64,000 bases of DNA from Tricholomella constricta (GCA_013368375.1 JAACJP010000008.1:1-64000), one strand, 5' to 3'. Positions 10,525 to 23,934 are shown, counted from the first letter of the stretch. Program-made: numbers and translations. The notes: a model not told the origin generated them from the letters alone.

Positions 10525-13500
10525 ATGTCGTTCAACGCTCCACCAATGGAGACCAGGACCAACACGAATTCGCAGGGAGAGTCGTCGCTGCAGATCCCCG
10601 AAGCAAGGGACGGGTATTTCGGGTACAACGAAGAGAAAAGCCTCCAACATGTGCGTTTTCAGCCCAATGCCCAGTGCCCAGTGAGAGATCTGGGCCCTCC
10701 TTGCGTTTTCAATCATGATCGTGGCGTTCATATACCGTTTGTGTTTAGATTGAGGAAAAGTTCTTGGCGCAAAGACGTGGCTCGGATGCGCTTTCAGATG
10801 CATCTCTTGCGTGCAGCTTCAAACACGCTACACTACAACCCCCGCTCTCTGAAGAGCAACTTGACCTTTCGGCTGCCGCCCTCGAGGAAGAAGATGCTGT
10901 CCTAACCGCTGAGCTCCATGCATCCGGTAAGATAGCAGCTCTGTATGTATTAGTCTGACATGTAGGCTTATCATGTATGTACAGAGTCGCTGATCAACAG
11001 CGAATATGCAAGCCTCTTCCAGTCGTTCCAGAAATGCCTCAATCTCCGGGACAAGTACATGTGCAGGTCGCTCCAGAGGCTCGGAGACAACCCTAAAGAT
11101 TACGACGGGCACCAGCCGAGCATTGATAAGGACATGGGGGAGACAAGTTCCGAGGCGCCGACCCGCCAGTTCGAGCCGTGGAAGATCTACCCCCGCCCGC
11201 CCCCGCCGCACTGGCACTGGAAGGACAAGAACAAGGTTGTGAGCAGCGACGGGACGGTGGAGCCGGATGAATTCCAGTTTGGAGAATGCCATATTCCGGG
11301 AGCGCACCCGTGGACGTTCCGGCTTGATGATAAGGGTGTTTATCAGGTTTATGACGACAAGAGGCGGGGTAGGCAGTTCCCCTTCTATTCTATTCTATGT
11401 CTGTGGTGTGTTCTCACTATGGGGTGTTTGACAGAACCTGAGGCTGGTGAAAAGAAGCCTGCGTTCGACGTGCCCAGCATCCGAGAATACTTTGTCGATC
11501 TTGATTTTGTACTTGGTGTCATCGCTGATGGACCCACGAAGAGTTTTGCCTTCCGCCGCCTCAAGTATCTTGCTAGCAAATTTACGATGTATACCCTCCT
11601 TAATGAATTCCAGGAGTTAGCGGACATGAAGGTTAGTGTTATTGACAAGATTCAGAGGACGCTGGCCTCATATGTTGTTTTCTTTTCTTTCAAGAGTGTA
11701 CCCCATAGGTCGGTTCAGAGTTGAGCTTTGGAAAGCTTGGTGTCTGATTTTTTGCTTTAGAGACTTCTACAACGTAAGGAAAGTGGACACTCACGTCCAC
11801 CACTCCAGCTGCATGAACCAAAAGCACCTTCTCCGCTTCATAAAATCAAAGATGAAGCGCAGTCCAAATGTAAGTATACCCACGCCCATTTACCTCTACA
11901 CAAATGGAAGTTTGACGCTTGCCTATCGCCTAGGATGTCGTGATCTTCCGCGATGGCGCCCAACTAACGCTCGAGCAGGTCTTCCAGTCGCTCAAACTAA
12001 CTGCGTATGACTTATCCATTGATACGCTGGACATGCACGCGCACTATGACTCGTTCCACCGGTTTGACAAGTTCAACTTGAAATACAACCCCATTGGCGA
12101 GTCCAGACTGCGTGAGATCTTCCTCAAGACGGATAATTTCATCCAAGGGCGGTATCTTGCCGAGCTCACGCGCGGTACGTCCGCAATCCTTTATCATTTT
12201 CCCGACATCTAATTGATCGTCCGCAGAGGTGATGACGGATCTCGAGCAGAGCAAATATCAAGTACGCATTACTTTCAAAATCCGTCAGATACGCATTTTG
12301 CTGATATCAAGTCGCGCGTAGAACTGCGAGTGGCGCATCAGCATATACGGACGAGCTCTGGACGAGTGGGACAAGCTGGCGAAATGGGTCATCAACAACA
12401 AGCTCTTCTCCCACAATGTGCGGTGGCTTATCCAGGTGCCACGATTGTATGAGGTTTACAAGGCCAATGGCTCGGTGGACACTTTTGAAGACATTGTCGT
12501 CAGTACGTCATTCCTTTCTATTCTCGACACTAATCGGTCGCCATAACCTGTTCGTTAGACGTTTTCCGCCCGCTGTTCGAGGTCACAAAGGATCCGACAA
12601 CACACCCCGAGTTGCATGTCTTCTTACAGCGTGTAGTGGGCTTCGATACAGTCGACGATGAGTCCAAGGTCGAACGCCGCATCTATAAAAAGTTCCCGTA
12701 CCCCCGGTTGTGGAATACGAAGCAGTCGCCGCCTTATTCATACTGGTAAGCCTTGCGTCAGACGCAGAGATGCTATGCTGAATGACATGACGTTCAAGGA
12801 TTTACTACATGTTCGCGAACATGGCAAGCCTCAACAACTGGCGGCGGATGCGCGGATTCAGTAAGCCGCACTCGTTTACTTGTCTCATTTCCACTCTTAC
12901 ACCTCTCTCAGATACATTCGTCTTCCGGCCGCACTGTGGTGAAGCTGGTGACACAGACCATCTCACTTCCGCCTTCCTCACCTCACACTCGATCTCGCAC
13001 GGCATCTTGCTTCGCAAGGTCCCAGCACTGCAATATCTGTTCTATCTGAAGCAAATCGGTATTGCAATGAGCCCGCTCAGCAACAACGCACTGTTCTTGA
13101 CGTATGAGAGGAACCCCTTACCGGTCTTCTTCAAGACGGGCTTGAATGTTAGTTTGAGCACGGATGATCCGCTGCAGTTTCATTTCACAAAGGTCAACTC
13201 AACGTGAATTTCTCGCGCGTATCGTGGAGACTAACGCAGCTTTGCCAAACGCAGGAACCACTACTAGAGGAGTATAGCGTCGCAGCCCACGTCAGCATCC
13301 TACCACCATATCTTCTCTCAAAAAACAACTAACCGTTGAATCCGATCCCGTAACAGATCTACAAAATGCCGCAAAGCTCCCTGGCGGAACTCGCACGCAA
13401 CTCGGTCATCCAAAGTGGCTTCGAGATGGAGGTCAAGCGGCACTGGCTGGGCCATCAATGGTACCTCCAAGGCTCTGCCGGGAACGACATCCACAAGGTT

Positions 13501-13745
13501 TGCTTGTCCCATTTTTCCATGACATCTCCAACCTTCCCCGCCGCTGACGTCGTTTCGTGCGATAGACGAATGTCCCGGATATTCGCCTCGCGTTTCGGCA
13601 CCAAACGCTTATTGCGGAGCTGGATATGATTCGGGGGAAGAACGTTAGTGCTGGACAGAGTCTTAGATCTACACCGGAGGTGCGCAACACGATGCTCCCG
13701 ACGACGGACGCTGTCGCTGCGCGCGCGATGGTGAAGCACCGCTGA
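10525..13745 (+). CDS. AMP deaminase
   Basis: Fifteen exons join in frame to 783 residues: 10525-10650, 10749-10926, 10985-11368, 11435-11631, 11695-11708, 11761-11869, 11934-12174, 12227-12261, 12322-12502, 12559-12745, 12799-12860, 12912-13192, 13255-13290, 13357-13497 and 13566-13745. The metal-binding signatures of the family are intact: [18 protein letters not shown], then [10 protein letters not shown] with HLTSAF and HSISHG, then [15 protein letters not shown]. The enzyme converts AMP to IMP and ammonia, the entry step of the purine nucleotide cycle, and sets adenylate balance in the cytosol. Exon 5 is only 14 nt (SVPHR junction). The N-terminal roughly 130 residues are the usual variable regulatory part. 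The start at 10525 is the first Met in frame; an extra upstream exon cannot be excluded. Confidence 0.95.
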
Positions 13746-13886
13746 GAACGTAATGGCGTTGACGGACGTGGCCTTGCCTTGAAAGTAGATAATCTGTATT
13801 GTTGTCGTGATCTCATGTCCTTGTGAATTCGAGTAATTCTAATTGAATTAGGGATGGGTTGATATTGTGGAATGGCGTTTTCATAG

Positions 13887-13956
13887 TCGGATATGGTGTA
13901 ACGGCTAACATTGCCGCCCCTCATCTCCCGGTGCATCGCGGCAGCTCGGGGTTCGG
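13887..13956 (+). pseudogene. Truncated tRNA-Glu remnant
   Basis: The first 35 or so bases match the two intact tRNA-Glu genes almost exactly (TCGGATATGGTGTAACGGCT and onward), but the anticodon loop is changed (CCCTCA), the intron region is longer, and the match ends inside the T arm. The B box is broken and the 3' acceptor strand is missing, so it should not be transcribed by Pol III or fold as a tRNA. Confidence 0.85.
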
Positions 13957-14181
13957 TCAATTATGAAGTTCTCTCTGCCCCTCGTTTTTTCACAGCATTT
14001 TCTTGGTCTTCTTCACTTTTCCTCTTCTCGTGCGATATCGAAAAATTTCCCCCGTCTCCCCCAACGCTGCTTAGAACACATCAAGGTTGGGTGCGCAGAC
14101 TAAAATTCACCGCATTATTTACCCAGGATGGTAGTCATAATATACCTCTATAAATCGATATCGGCGTGTCCATCAACCGGT

Positions 14182-16405
14182 TCACGAGCGACCTTTCGCC
14201 CACTTCCTTTCAAGGATCTCCCTTTCTCTCCAAAGAAGGTGCATCTCCTGTGGCTTTTTAGGAATATGATACTTCCTCTGGGCGCTCGTATGTACAGCCT
14301 TTCGAAGCATCCGAGAAAATGCCTCCTTGCTCAACGTATACCCCCTTGCATACTGCACGCGATGAAAGAAGCCTTGCCATGTATCGACCTTGTAGATGGC
14401 TTTGACCTCCTCCACCATACGGGCAGGGATGTCCGGCTCCGGGAACCCGTAGTTGTCGTCGAGGCGGCTGAGCCTCGAGGCATAGGTTTTGACGAAGATA
14501 TCGAGGAAGGCCATTTGGAACATGATGAGGCGGAGGCTGGTTTTGGACTCCATGAAGGTGTGGTGGAGGCGGTAGTCGCTCGGGCCTGTCTCCATGGCTT
14601 CGAGCGTGGGCTGGGCCTTGAGAATCCAGCGGACATTGCGCACGATCGCTTCTTCGAGGAAGGGCCCGTTGATGGTGGTCCACTTGATGGTAAAATCGCC
14701 AGGAGGCGGGTGCGCGAGGACAAGAGTTATAAGGATAATTAGTTCGCCCAGGTCGGGAACTTCGGATTTGACTCTGGACGCTGGTAATCGGATAAAATCA
14801 AGTAGCCGATCAAAGGCCTCTTGAAGGATGAGAGGCTTTGTGCGAGAGAGACACAGGAGGAGGTGGAATAAATGGCCGTATGCGGTAACGGCTCTTTCTG
14901 AGGCATGGAGGAGAGTGACCGTCGATATTTGGTTGCCGAGGGTCTTCTCGAGGACATCGTCGCAAGCCTGCATCAATGCGACAACAGTGTTGTTCATCAA
15001 TTTAAAAACGACGCCCACCGTCTGATGAGGTTGCTCGGGCGGAGCGGTCCGTCGTGAAGGTTTCCATCGATATCGTCGGTTCACCTGCTTCTCCGCATCG
15101 CGGACATCGGAATCGAGGGTAGCGAGGTGCGCCCAGATATGCTGCTCGACGCGCTCGAAGTGAAGGCGATTGAATGCAAGAGGGAGGAAATACTGGAAAT
15201 CACGTTTTTGGATGCTTATTCGGACATTGTAGGTGTCGAAAGCTTCTTTACTCAACCAATCAAAATCAGATGACAGTTTGCGAGAGTTGGGATCAAAAGC
15301 AATGCCGATCCCCAGGATGGAGGTGCGCAATGGATTACGGAGGAAAAAACAACGTAGCTCCCGTTCCAAGAGTATATGGGTGGAGGTAACCAGACGGCGA
15401 AACCGAGGATAGGCAACCGAGAACGAGACTAAAGATTCAGAGAGTAAATACCTCGCCAACTCCAGCAGAACGTCGTCGTTGAGAATCTTGAGAAGGCAAG
15501 AAGGCGAACAGTCGGGTAATGGTGAAGGAGCGACGTCACGATGCGCCTCGGCCGCGATGCGCTGGACGGGAAAGGCGGGAGAACCGTATGGACATCGCTT
15601 GCACTGCCATTTGGAGATCAACTTGAATGTCGAATGCCACCTAGGGTTTATAGTTTCAATCCGGCGCAGTGGTATTCGGACATCCTTAGATTTGTGACGC
15701 GACATCTCTCCATCACAATCACCTACAACGGCAACGGAGGAGGGCATTGAGGTCGTCTTCCATAGCCGTTCGAGCTGATCTTGAGACGTCGCCTGACTTG
15801 TATCCAGCTCGTAACGCACGAGGAGGTAGTCACCAATGTCAACGACTCTTCCGTCGAATTGTTCGACCTGATTACATGGACGAGTCAGTAACGGAACTTG
15901 AACAAACCTGGCTCATATCACCTTCGTACTCGAGAAGAACGTAAGAAATTGAAGAAACAGACCGCGCAAAGTCAACGCTGGGGTATATCTGAGCGTGCAA
16001 ATAAGAACTGGAGCCAATAAATGACAGCCGGACATACCCTCCAGTATATCCTATTTCCAACTCATCCTGCTCTTTCAACAAATCACAACAGATCCAGTTC
16101 CCCGAGAGATTTGGATGTTTGATACCCGCAATGCTGGAGTATATCATTGGCGGCGAAGAAGGCTAAGTTTGAACATGAGTGGAAGACTCTCTTCGAAGTA
16201 ACGCAATACTAACCCAGTGGTTGGGGAGCTCGACGTCGAAGTGTAGCGCTAAGTCCTTCCAGGGACCGCTGGGCGGTGTCAGCACCAAGCAGAGCTTCTG
16301 GATGTTTGCATCATCAATAAACACGGTTACTCCAGGGTACGGTGATTCCAGCAGCTCGGCGAGGTCATGCTGAAGACGAGATAGAAGAGTTCGCGGAAGA
16401 GGCAT
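14182..16405 (-). CDS. Ubiquitin-conjugating (E2) fold protein with C-terminal F-box-like region
   Basis: Four minus-strand exons, 16214-16405, 16038-16162, 15922-15988 and 14182-15867, join in frame to 689 residues across introns of 49-54 nt. Residues 1 to about 125 form an E2 fold: a first helix, LHFDVELPNHWP followed by SSPPMIYSS, then GIKHPNLSGNWICCDLLK where a Cys sits in the catalytic position, then GGYTPALTLRGLFLQFLTF. After a linker, residues near 220-260 read as an F-box (SCLLKILNDDVLLELARYLL and onward), followed by a long helical region with no named domain. If active, it would accept ubiquitin from E1 and also bind Skp1, which would be an unusual self-contained arrangement. Whether the E2 half is catalytic is inference; the Asn of the usual HPN motif is present. 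Confidence 0.75.
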
Positions 16406-17555
16406 ACAAGACCAACAGAAGCGGCCTACTGGAACCTTGGAACACGGCGGTGGTTGAGGATATGTCGTTTGAGGCTTTTAGGCGTGGGTGCAATCCCCTT
16501 AAACGTCGAAGTCGATGCTAATTTGATCGAAGCTGTGCCAAGGCCGTGCATGTCGCATACAGTACTGAACATGGTTACATTGCGGTCATCCTGTGCTCGC
16601 GCTTGGAGGATCGGCCTCGTATTTGTCTTTAGATTCTATACTTCCAGAGAACGCTCTATGTAAAGTACTTGTTCGCGGAAAAGGAGATTGGTAAGTCGTA
16701 GCCGCCTGACTCGGAGGGATACAAAAAAAATTGTCACTAGATGGGATGAGTTTGGGATGAGTCCTGAGCCTGATCGACGATCCGAGGTGGCGCTGCGGGT
16801 AATCCCTCCGTCCATTGAATACTCCGAGTCGATGGGGTTTTATTCTAACCGCCTGCCCGAGTTCATCCTGTCACACCAAATATCGTTCCGCGTATGATCT
16901 CACATGATGATGTCGACGCGACTCTTTCTCGCCGACACGCCAAGGCCCTGGCAGAGCATGCGCACCATCTGCTCCCAACAACGCCGGTCGACCCTTTCCA
17001 TGTCTTGTGCTCACTGAGGGCAATCAAGCTGTTCTATTGATATGAGAATCTCTTCCTTTTCACAATCAGCTGCTCTGAGCTCCCACCGACAGGAGGGATT
17101 TCAAGTTATCCCCTTGAATCCCTTCGCTCTCCATTGCGTCTCCCCTTCCAGATCTACCTCTTGAGATATCGATCGGGATTGAACGGAACATGGCTTAGGG
17201 CACGCAAATACATGCGTCGGCATAATCCCAGTATGCTTTCGTTTTAAAGACCAAGGTAAGTGCGGGATGTTCGCTGGTCGCATCAAGAGGATACTTGTCA
17301 AAGGCCCAGCAGGTCCGTATCTGTCTATCTCCTTGCAATGTAATCGGCCTTGTTAAGCGCACAATGTTGTATATTTCTAGTCATCAGACCTGAATACGAG
17401 GTAACTCTTATAGAATCGTTGATTAGCGGGGCCACACTGACCCGAGTGTGCCCTTGCAGAATGTTCCGCTAGCATTGCGTCGGGGATTATTGTTCTGACA
17501 TATATAAGGCTGTCTGTCTATCCATGTTCTTCACCATTCCCGACCTGCCGTTCAG
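16406..17555. other. Intergenic stretch before the chitinase gene
   Basis: No gene is supported. Only short frames without motifs occur. A TATATAA box at about 17501-17507, some 50 bp upstream of the chitinase start codon, is a credible core promoter for that gene. Confidence 0.5.
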
Positions 17556-20500
17556 ATGGCTTTAGGGTGGCTTCCATATCTTTCAAAGCTGCTTCTTTTT
17601 CTGACCTTGCCCTCTTCAACGTCCGCAACAAGTACGTTTTAGCCGTCTTCCCTTCACCGCAACGCTCACCCCGTTTTCACCACAGCATGTACGATAGCGA
17701 CCGTCGGGTCACCCTATAGCACATGGTCAGTAGCTTTTCGTGTTCCAAAGTTCTGTGCTCATTGTGCAATAGTTTCGACATCTACACCAACGCCCAAATC
17801 ACATCTGATCAATTCTTCTCATTCAATCCCGGTTTGGACTGCAATCTTCTTCAAATTGGTACGCGATTAAGATCCAAATGCCATCCGCGCCTGATATAGG
17901 ACCTTTGTACATAGGCCAGAAAGTGTGTATTTCGGCGGGAACACTGCCTTCCAACGCCCCCGTCCCATACCAAAATGGCACCTGCTTCATGTATACGGCC
18001 ATCCCTGGTGATTACTGCGCAGGTAGGCTGAGCTTTCGATTATTGGCTTCATCTGTAGCTGATTATTTGGTGATTGAAGCTATTGCAGTGAAATTTGACA
18101 TTACTACGGCCCAAATAGAAACATGGAATACGGACACATACAAGTGGAAAGGTTTGTAAATGTCTATCGGTATGGGGGCGTTAACCGTAATCGTCGCGCG
18201 ATGGTAGGTTGCGCGAATTTACAACTCGGATTCACAATGTGTGTTTCACCAGGCACTCCGCCTCCGATTGCGTGAGTACCTCCACTCTTTTCCTTCCTCA
18301 TACTCATAGATTGCCTCAGAATCAACCCCGATCTTCAATGCGGACCAGAGAGCCCCGGTAATGCAGCATGCGCTCTCAAGGCATGTTGTAGCGCCTTTGG
18401 CTATTGCGGTGTGACGGACGAATTTTGTTCAACCTCGGTATGTAACCAATCGAGTTTGGACTTTAGGGACCATTGACCTAAAAATCAATGACAGGGTCCA
18501 GATCCATGGTTTGTCTGCTCTATAATAGAATTTCCGTCGCGTCTAATGCCAGCTTCTCAGTATATCTAACTGTTTCACTCCCACATTGCCGTCCTGCAGT
18601 GCATCGAGGACCATGCGAAACATCGGATATTACGCCGGCTGGGCTACTCGACGGCCTTGCGGTGTATTCGCGCCCAATGAAATGGATTGGACGGGATACA
18701 CGCACGCCCATTTCGCCTTTGCAATTATTTCGCAGTCATTCGAGCTTGGTACGTCGGAGAGTGTATCTCTTTGCCATAAGGCTTGGTTAACACCCTGATC
18801 AGTCATCGCGAACGAGGATATTCCACTCTTGAATCAGCTTGTTGCGAGAAAATCCGAATTCAGTGGACTTCAAGTAATCATAGCCGTTGGTGGTTGGGAC
18901 TTCTCGTGAGTCTGACAAATACTTGGTGTTCGCGCCCTTTTCTGAAAAGAACCTGGAAACAGGGAGCTGGAACCAACTAGAGATCTGTTTTCCCTCATGA
19001 TTGCGACGTCATCATCAAGAGCCACATTTATATCTTCTGCGACAGCATTCCTCGCTAACTATGGCCTCGACGGCATTGGTATGTATCACTCTTTGCTGGT
19101 CCAGCCCTTTCGATTAATTTGGTGCTTTAGACATTGACTTTGGTAAGCCCATCGAATCTAGCGCGAGTGCGGTACATGTTCAACTCAATTGTCGAAGAAT
19201 ACCCGGGTGCTATGGAACGTAATGGCCCAGCCACAGGTACAATTAGGCGCAGCATGAACGGTCGAGACATATGACTTGATCTCGCCAACAGATACACCAA
19301 ATCTCACAGCCTTCTTCAATGAGTTGAGAGCTGCGCTTCCGTCGACCAGCATTTCTGTCGGTGAATCTTACAGTTTCTCTCAATCCACAAAATTGCTTGA
19401 CTCAGTGGAACGTAGCCGCACCCGCTGGATTTTGGTTCCTTAGAGGATTCGAGATAGACAAGATTGCGAGCAGTGTCTCGTACATAAACATGATGTGTTC
19501 GCCTCCCTCCCATTTTACTTATTGCATGCCTGATGCTTTCTTTTACAGCATACGACTATCATGGTCCCTGGGACACAAATATCACAGGCCAAGCGCCTGT
19601 CACTAGCCCACATACCTCACTTCTCGATATGGAAACCAGCGCGTTGCTGTATATCCGAGCAGGCATAGACCTCTCAAAAGGTAGCACCGTGATGGACTTG
19701 CTTAGATACATACTGATGTATGTCTTTTCCGCAGTTAATCTAGGTAACCTCACATTTTTGTCCCTTTTGGTCCAGATTAATCATCGAGAGCAGGTTTGGC
19801 ATGGTACGGACGTACCTACCGTCTTTCAGATAAAACATGTGTTGGATACAACTGCACGGTATGAGCCACTCTTCCTGAAGATGATAGTTAGTTAAGTTTG
19901 AATGGTTTAGATGCTTGGTGGAGGTACTCCTGGACGATGCACTGGTGCTTCAGGCTATCTTGCTCAGTTTGAAGTCCTTGAACTCGCTGCAGCTGGCAAT
20001 ACTGTCAGCCTTGACCCGTCTAGTCAAACATATTGGTTGAATGATCCTGTACGTCATTCTTCACTACACTTTGACCTTGGCCTTTTCAGCTATAATTCTT
20101 ACATAGGACGGGGATCTGGTCACTTTTGATCAAGCAGATACTTGGCAGTAAGTAGATTCCGAGCGTTTTCGGTTCCATATCGACACCAACGTCAATCATG
20201 CTCATAGAGTCAAAGAAAATTTCGCCGCCACCACTTGTTTTGGAGGTACCTTTGTCTGGTGCGCTATTTGCTTCTCATCGGTTATTGCCACATTCCAATA
20301 TAACCTCCATTATCAGGTCGATTGACCAAGCAAACGTCGTAAGTTGTTCTCGAGACGTCGTGCGGCGCTTTATAACACCCAATGATAGGGAGACTCGGGG
20401 GGTGGAAGCGATCCCTCTAATTCTTTTTCGATCATCCCATGGAGTACGTCCGTCAATGTATATGCTCATATCCCTTTTCAATTGGCCTCTCAAACAGATC

Positions 20501-23500
20501 CCAACCCTTTCCCCGCCACAACTGCCATTTCCCAGACATTCGTCGGGTCTGGAAGCACAGTCATCATTCCGGTTCCGACCGCGACTACATCTGTCACAAT
20601 TGGAGGAGAGGTGATCACATTGGCCGCTGGTGGGACACCATTGAGTTCTCTGGTCCCAACAGGGATATCCCAACCTGACGCTGTCACCCCAACGTGGAGT
20701 ATGTCCTATCTCTATTCTTTGGATATGCATATGAAGATCTCACCTTCTCTAAGCTTATTACATCTCGCCGCCTTCTGGTGCAGCCAGTGTTACCTTCACA
20801 GCACCTGTTACCGCTGCTCCCACATTCTCCTCTATCGTCCCCGTTCCAACTGCATCTGATGCACCTGCGCAGAGTGTTTCAGGGCCACCGGGGGGCTCTA
20901 CCTGTAACGGAGGAAATATTTGGCAACTCTTGTTCGGGCCATCGATCGGGGGCTGCCTGCCACCCGATATTGGCATCCCGGGTGGCACTACTCCTACTGC
21001 AGTCCCACCAAGTGACTGGACTGGGGTGTGGACTAATCCAGTTCCACCATTCGTGAGCGATCATAGTTCCCTGTACCTTACATTACTGAACCGTGGTAAA
21101 AGTCGGTCTCCACCGTGGCTCAGAGCTACACATATATCACATGGAGTATGATAATATCATCCTTTCTTACTCGACGAGCTAACCCTGGATGTCTAGACCC
21201 CAATCCATATCCTTCTCCAGCAGCGGTCTCAGAAACGTTCATTCGCTCGGACACGACGATTATAATTGCAATCCCCACCACAACTACTTCCATCACCCTT
21301 GGCCCCGATGTTATAACCCTGAACTCAGGAGGAACACCCGTGAATAGCCCCGTTCCAACGGACGTCACGCAACCAAATGCGATAACCCCAATATGGAGTA
21401 CCATCATCTTCTACATCTCTTTGCAACGCAGATGTACTGATGAATGGATTTTCAGCGTACAACATCATGCCGCCACCTGACGCCACTTCTGTGTTTTTTA
21501 CTGCTCCACTTACTTCGACACCGACATATAGTTCGCTTGTTCCAATTCCCGTCTCCTCCGATTCCCCGGGAAATCCGGTCAATGGCCCTCCTGGTGATCA
21601 TCATCCCTGTGATCCGTCAAACGCTTGGTTTCTCCTGTTCGGTGGCCTACTCAGTGGCTGTCTACCCTTTGACGTAGGTATCATAGGTGGCATTACACCT
21701 CATCCTATTCGCCCTCCTGGCTGGACCGGTATATTTATCAATCCATACCCACTGATCACTAAGGGGTCATCACCCGACGAGGGAAGCTCGACGCAAACAT
21801 CTACTACAACTTCAACTACCTCGACCTCTGCGTGTGCTCCTTGGAATACAGGAATGTACGATCTTCCCGATGACTCGGTAGATGCGGATTGGGAGGAAAA
21901 TGGTACAGATCCTAGTTACCTCCGCAAACGGGGAGTCAATCACCGTCTGGTTGCGCGTGCTCCTCCGCAATTTGAACCACGCCGTAAGCCTGTCTTTTTA
22001 GTTACATGAATTAGAACGATACTGATTTTCCTTTCTGAAATATCGCTAGGTATTGCCATTTCGAATTGCCCTTCTGCGGAAGCCACCTCTCCCAGTTATG
22101 TTGCCTTGCAGGCAGGCACACATTACTTCGTTGATGGCACACCCGCAACTGGTTCTCACCTGTTCCACGAAACTGTGGCCTCTAGACCGCCGGTATCCAA
22201 TCGTAAGTTCAAATTTTCTCCCTTCAACAGCTTATGGGGCTGAAAAGGCGGTTCATGCAGAGGAACATGTGTTTGAGTAAGACGATTCCGTTCTACATGC
22301 ATTTTATATACTGACTGCTTCATTACTGATCAGATTAGGCTACATTAAGCAGTTTTTTGACAATCTCTTTGGTAATATAAGCCCTGAGGCTTGTACTTGG
22401 TTAGTGTCCCTGACTCACTCGTCCGATGAGGGAGTCTCAATTCATGATGTGAACAGGATCACAGATAATGTCTTTCAGTTCATCAGAACGGATGGCACAG
22501 ACTTTGGAGCAGCACTAATAGCTGCGATGGACCGGGTTTGTTTTTCAAGCCATTGTATTGGCTCTTACAGCTGAGAATTATGGTCAAATTAGGTGGAAAA
22601 CATGGTGTGGGTGGACGTGCCATTAAACCAGGGTAATTGAGGATTCAATCCCTGCTTTTCCTCACTCTCACAGAGATCATTCCAGCCAAATCCAGTTTGG
22701 TCAATGGAAACTCTGATACGCCCGCAAATCCGCCGAGGAAAGATGACATGGACTACCTCCGATTACACGGTGACTTCACCGATGACAACGTCTTCATCCA
22801 CAATTTAGAATTTAACTTGCAGAATTTGGAAATTTTGGGCAGCTGTGCGTGGAGCCTTCTCATGTTGGCAAGGACGGCGCTAATGTCACAGTTTAGATAT
22901 GACTGAAACGAGTGACATTTTCAAAAATATTGCCCTTCAAGTTCAGAACCTTCTTTCGGAGCTCACGCCATCGACTCCCATCTTCACAAGCAGTCTTCCT
23001 ACATTGTTCTACCGATGGCTTCATGATGTGGCTGGTTCTTATCCTAATGGCTGCACGTAAATCGCAAATCCATTTTTAATGTCTGTTATGACTAACAACG
23101 TGGCTACATAGCTTGCGCGGGGAAAATGCTTATGCATACTATAGAACAACGATGGATATGATCTCGGCAAGGACGCAAGAGCCTGTGCCTCAATGCTTTA
23201 CACTGTATCACCAGAACAATGTAAACATCCTCTATTCAAATCGCCGAACAGAATCTGACGTTCGCAATACTATCTCCACAGTATAGCCCAACCTCAATCA
23301 ACAACTTCGCGGTAGGTTGCAGGCCATTTGACTGTTGCGTTCAAATCTTACGTGCACGAATTAGGATCTGCTGCCACCTGCTCCTCGATTGCGGGACTGT
23401 AATCCTCCTGGGTCCACGGGCTCGATTGGTTACTTGACCAGAAGTAATGGCGCTTCCTGGTACATGTCAACGCAGGTGTTCAGAGTGATGGGCTCCGGGA

Positions 23501-23934
23501 ACACGGTTCGTCCACCTCTGTAACATCAAAGACAAATCTTGATCGTGGCGTTTTAGGATTACTACGCATTTGGAACCGGCGCATCGCTGCGAGGCTCACA
23601 CATGCAAGCCTTTCCAATCACCGGGATACCCAGTTGCAACGGCGCTTACACGCTCGTCGATTCCCTCGCCGTACAAGGTATCGCCCCGGTTTATATTGAT
23701 TTTGGCTGTAGCGCCGTCCTCCATGACGGTGTCCGCGCCTTCTTCTTCGGGTATGTGGTAAACGGGCAAGTCCTTAATTGCTACGTTGTCACCGTGACAA
23801 CGACTTCGTCTTCCCGGAACGATATAGTGTGTGGCCCTATCAGCACGATTGACTCCTGCGCACCGTCCTACTTCGTCCAGGGAGCCTTCGTAGACTCGAT
23901 CAAAGCTGTTGTCCCACTTTGGTATCCAAAATGA
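17556..23934 (+). CDS. Secreted GH18 chitinase with LysM and chitin-binding (CBM18) modules
   Basis: A long gene with more than 25 short exons. It starts with a hydrophobic signal peptide (MALGWLPYLSKLLLFLTLP). Next come one or two LysM-like segments (around 17690-18240) and a hevein-type CBM18 domain with paired cysteines (CGPESPGNAACALKACC, FGYCGVTDEFC). The GH18 barrel follows (GYYAGWATRRPCG; QVIIAVGGWDFS); its catalytic motif DGIDIDFE is complete, though split over three exons with a 12-nt middle exon at 19131-19142. After the barrel two copies of a Thr/Pro-rich module pair lie at about 20480-21055 and 21195-21755. The C-terminal 600 or so residues are cysteine-bearing and of unknown fold. 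The layout is that of the large subgroup C fungal chitinases, which cut chitin outside the cell. Exact exon borders after 22,000 were read by eye. Confidence 0.85.

Noticed and set aside
13887..13956. Third functional tRNA-Glu gene
   Set aside because: The T arm and 3' acceptor strand are missing, and the anticodon loop is altered.
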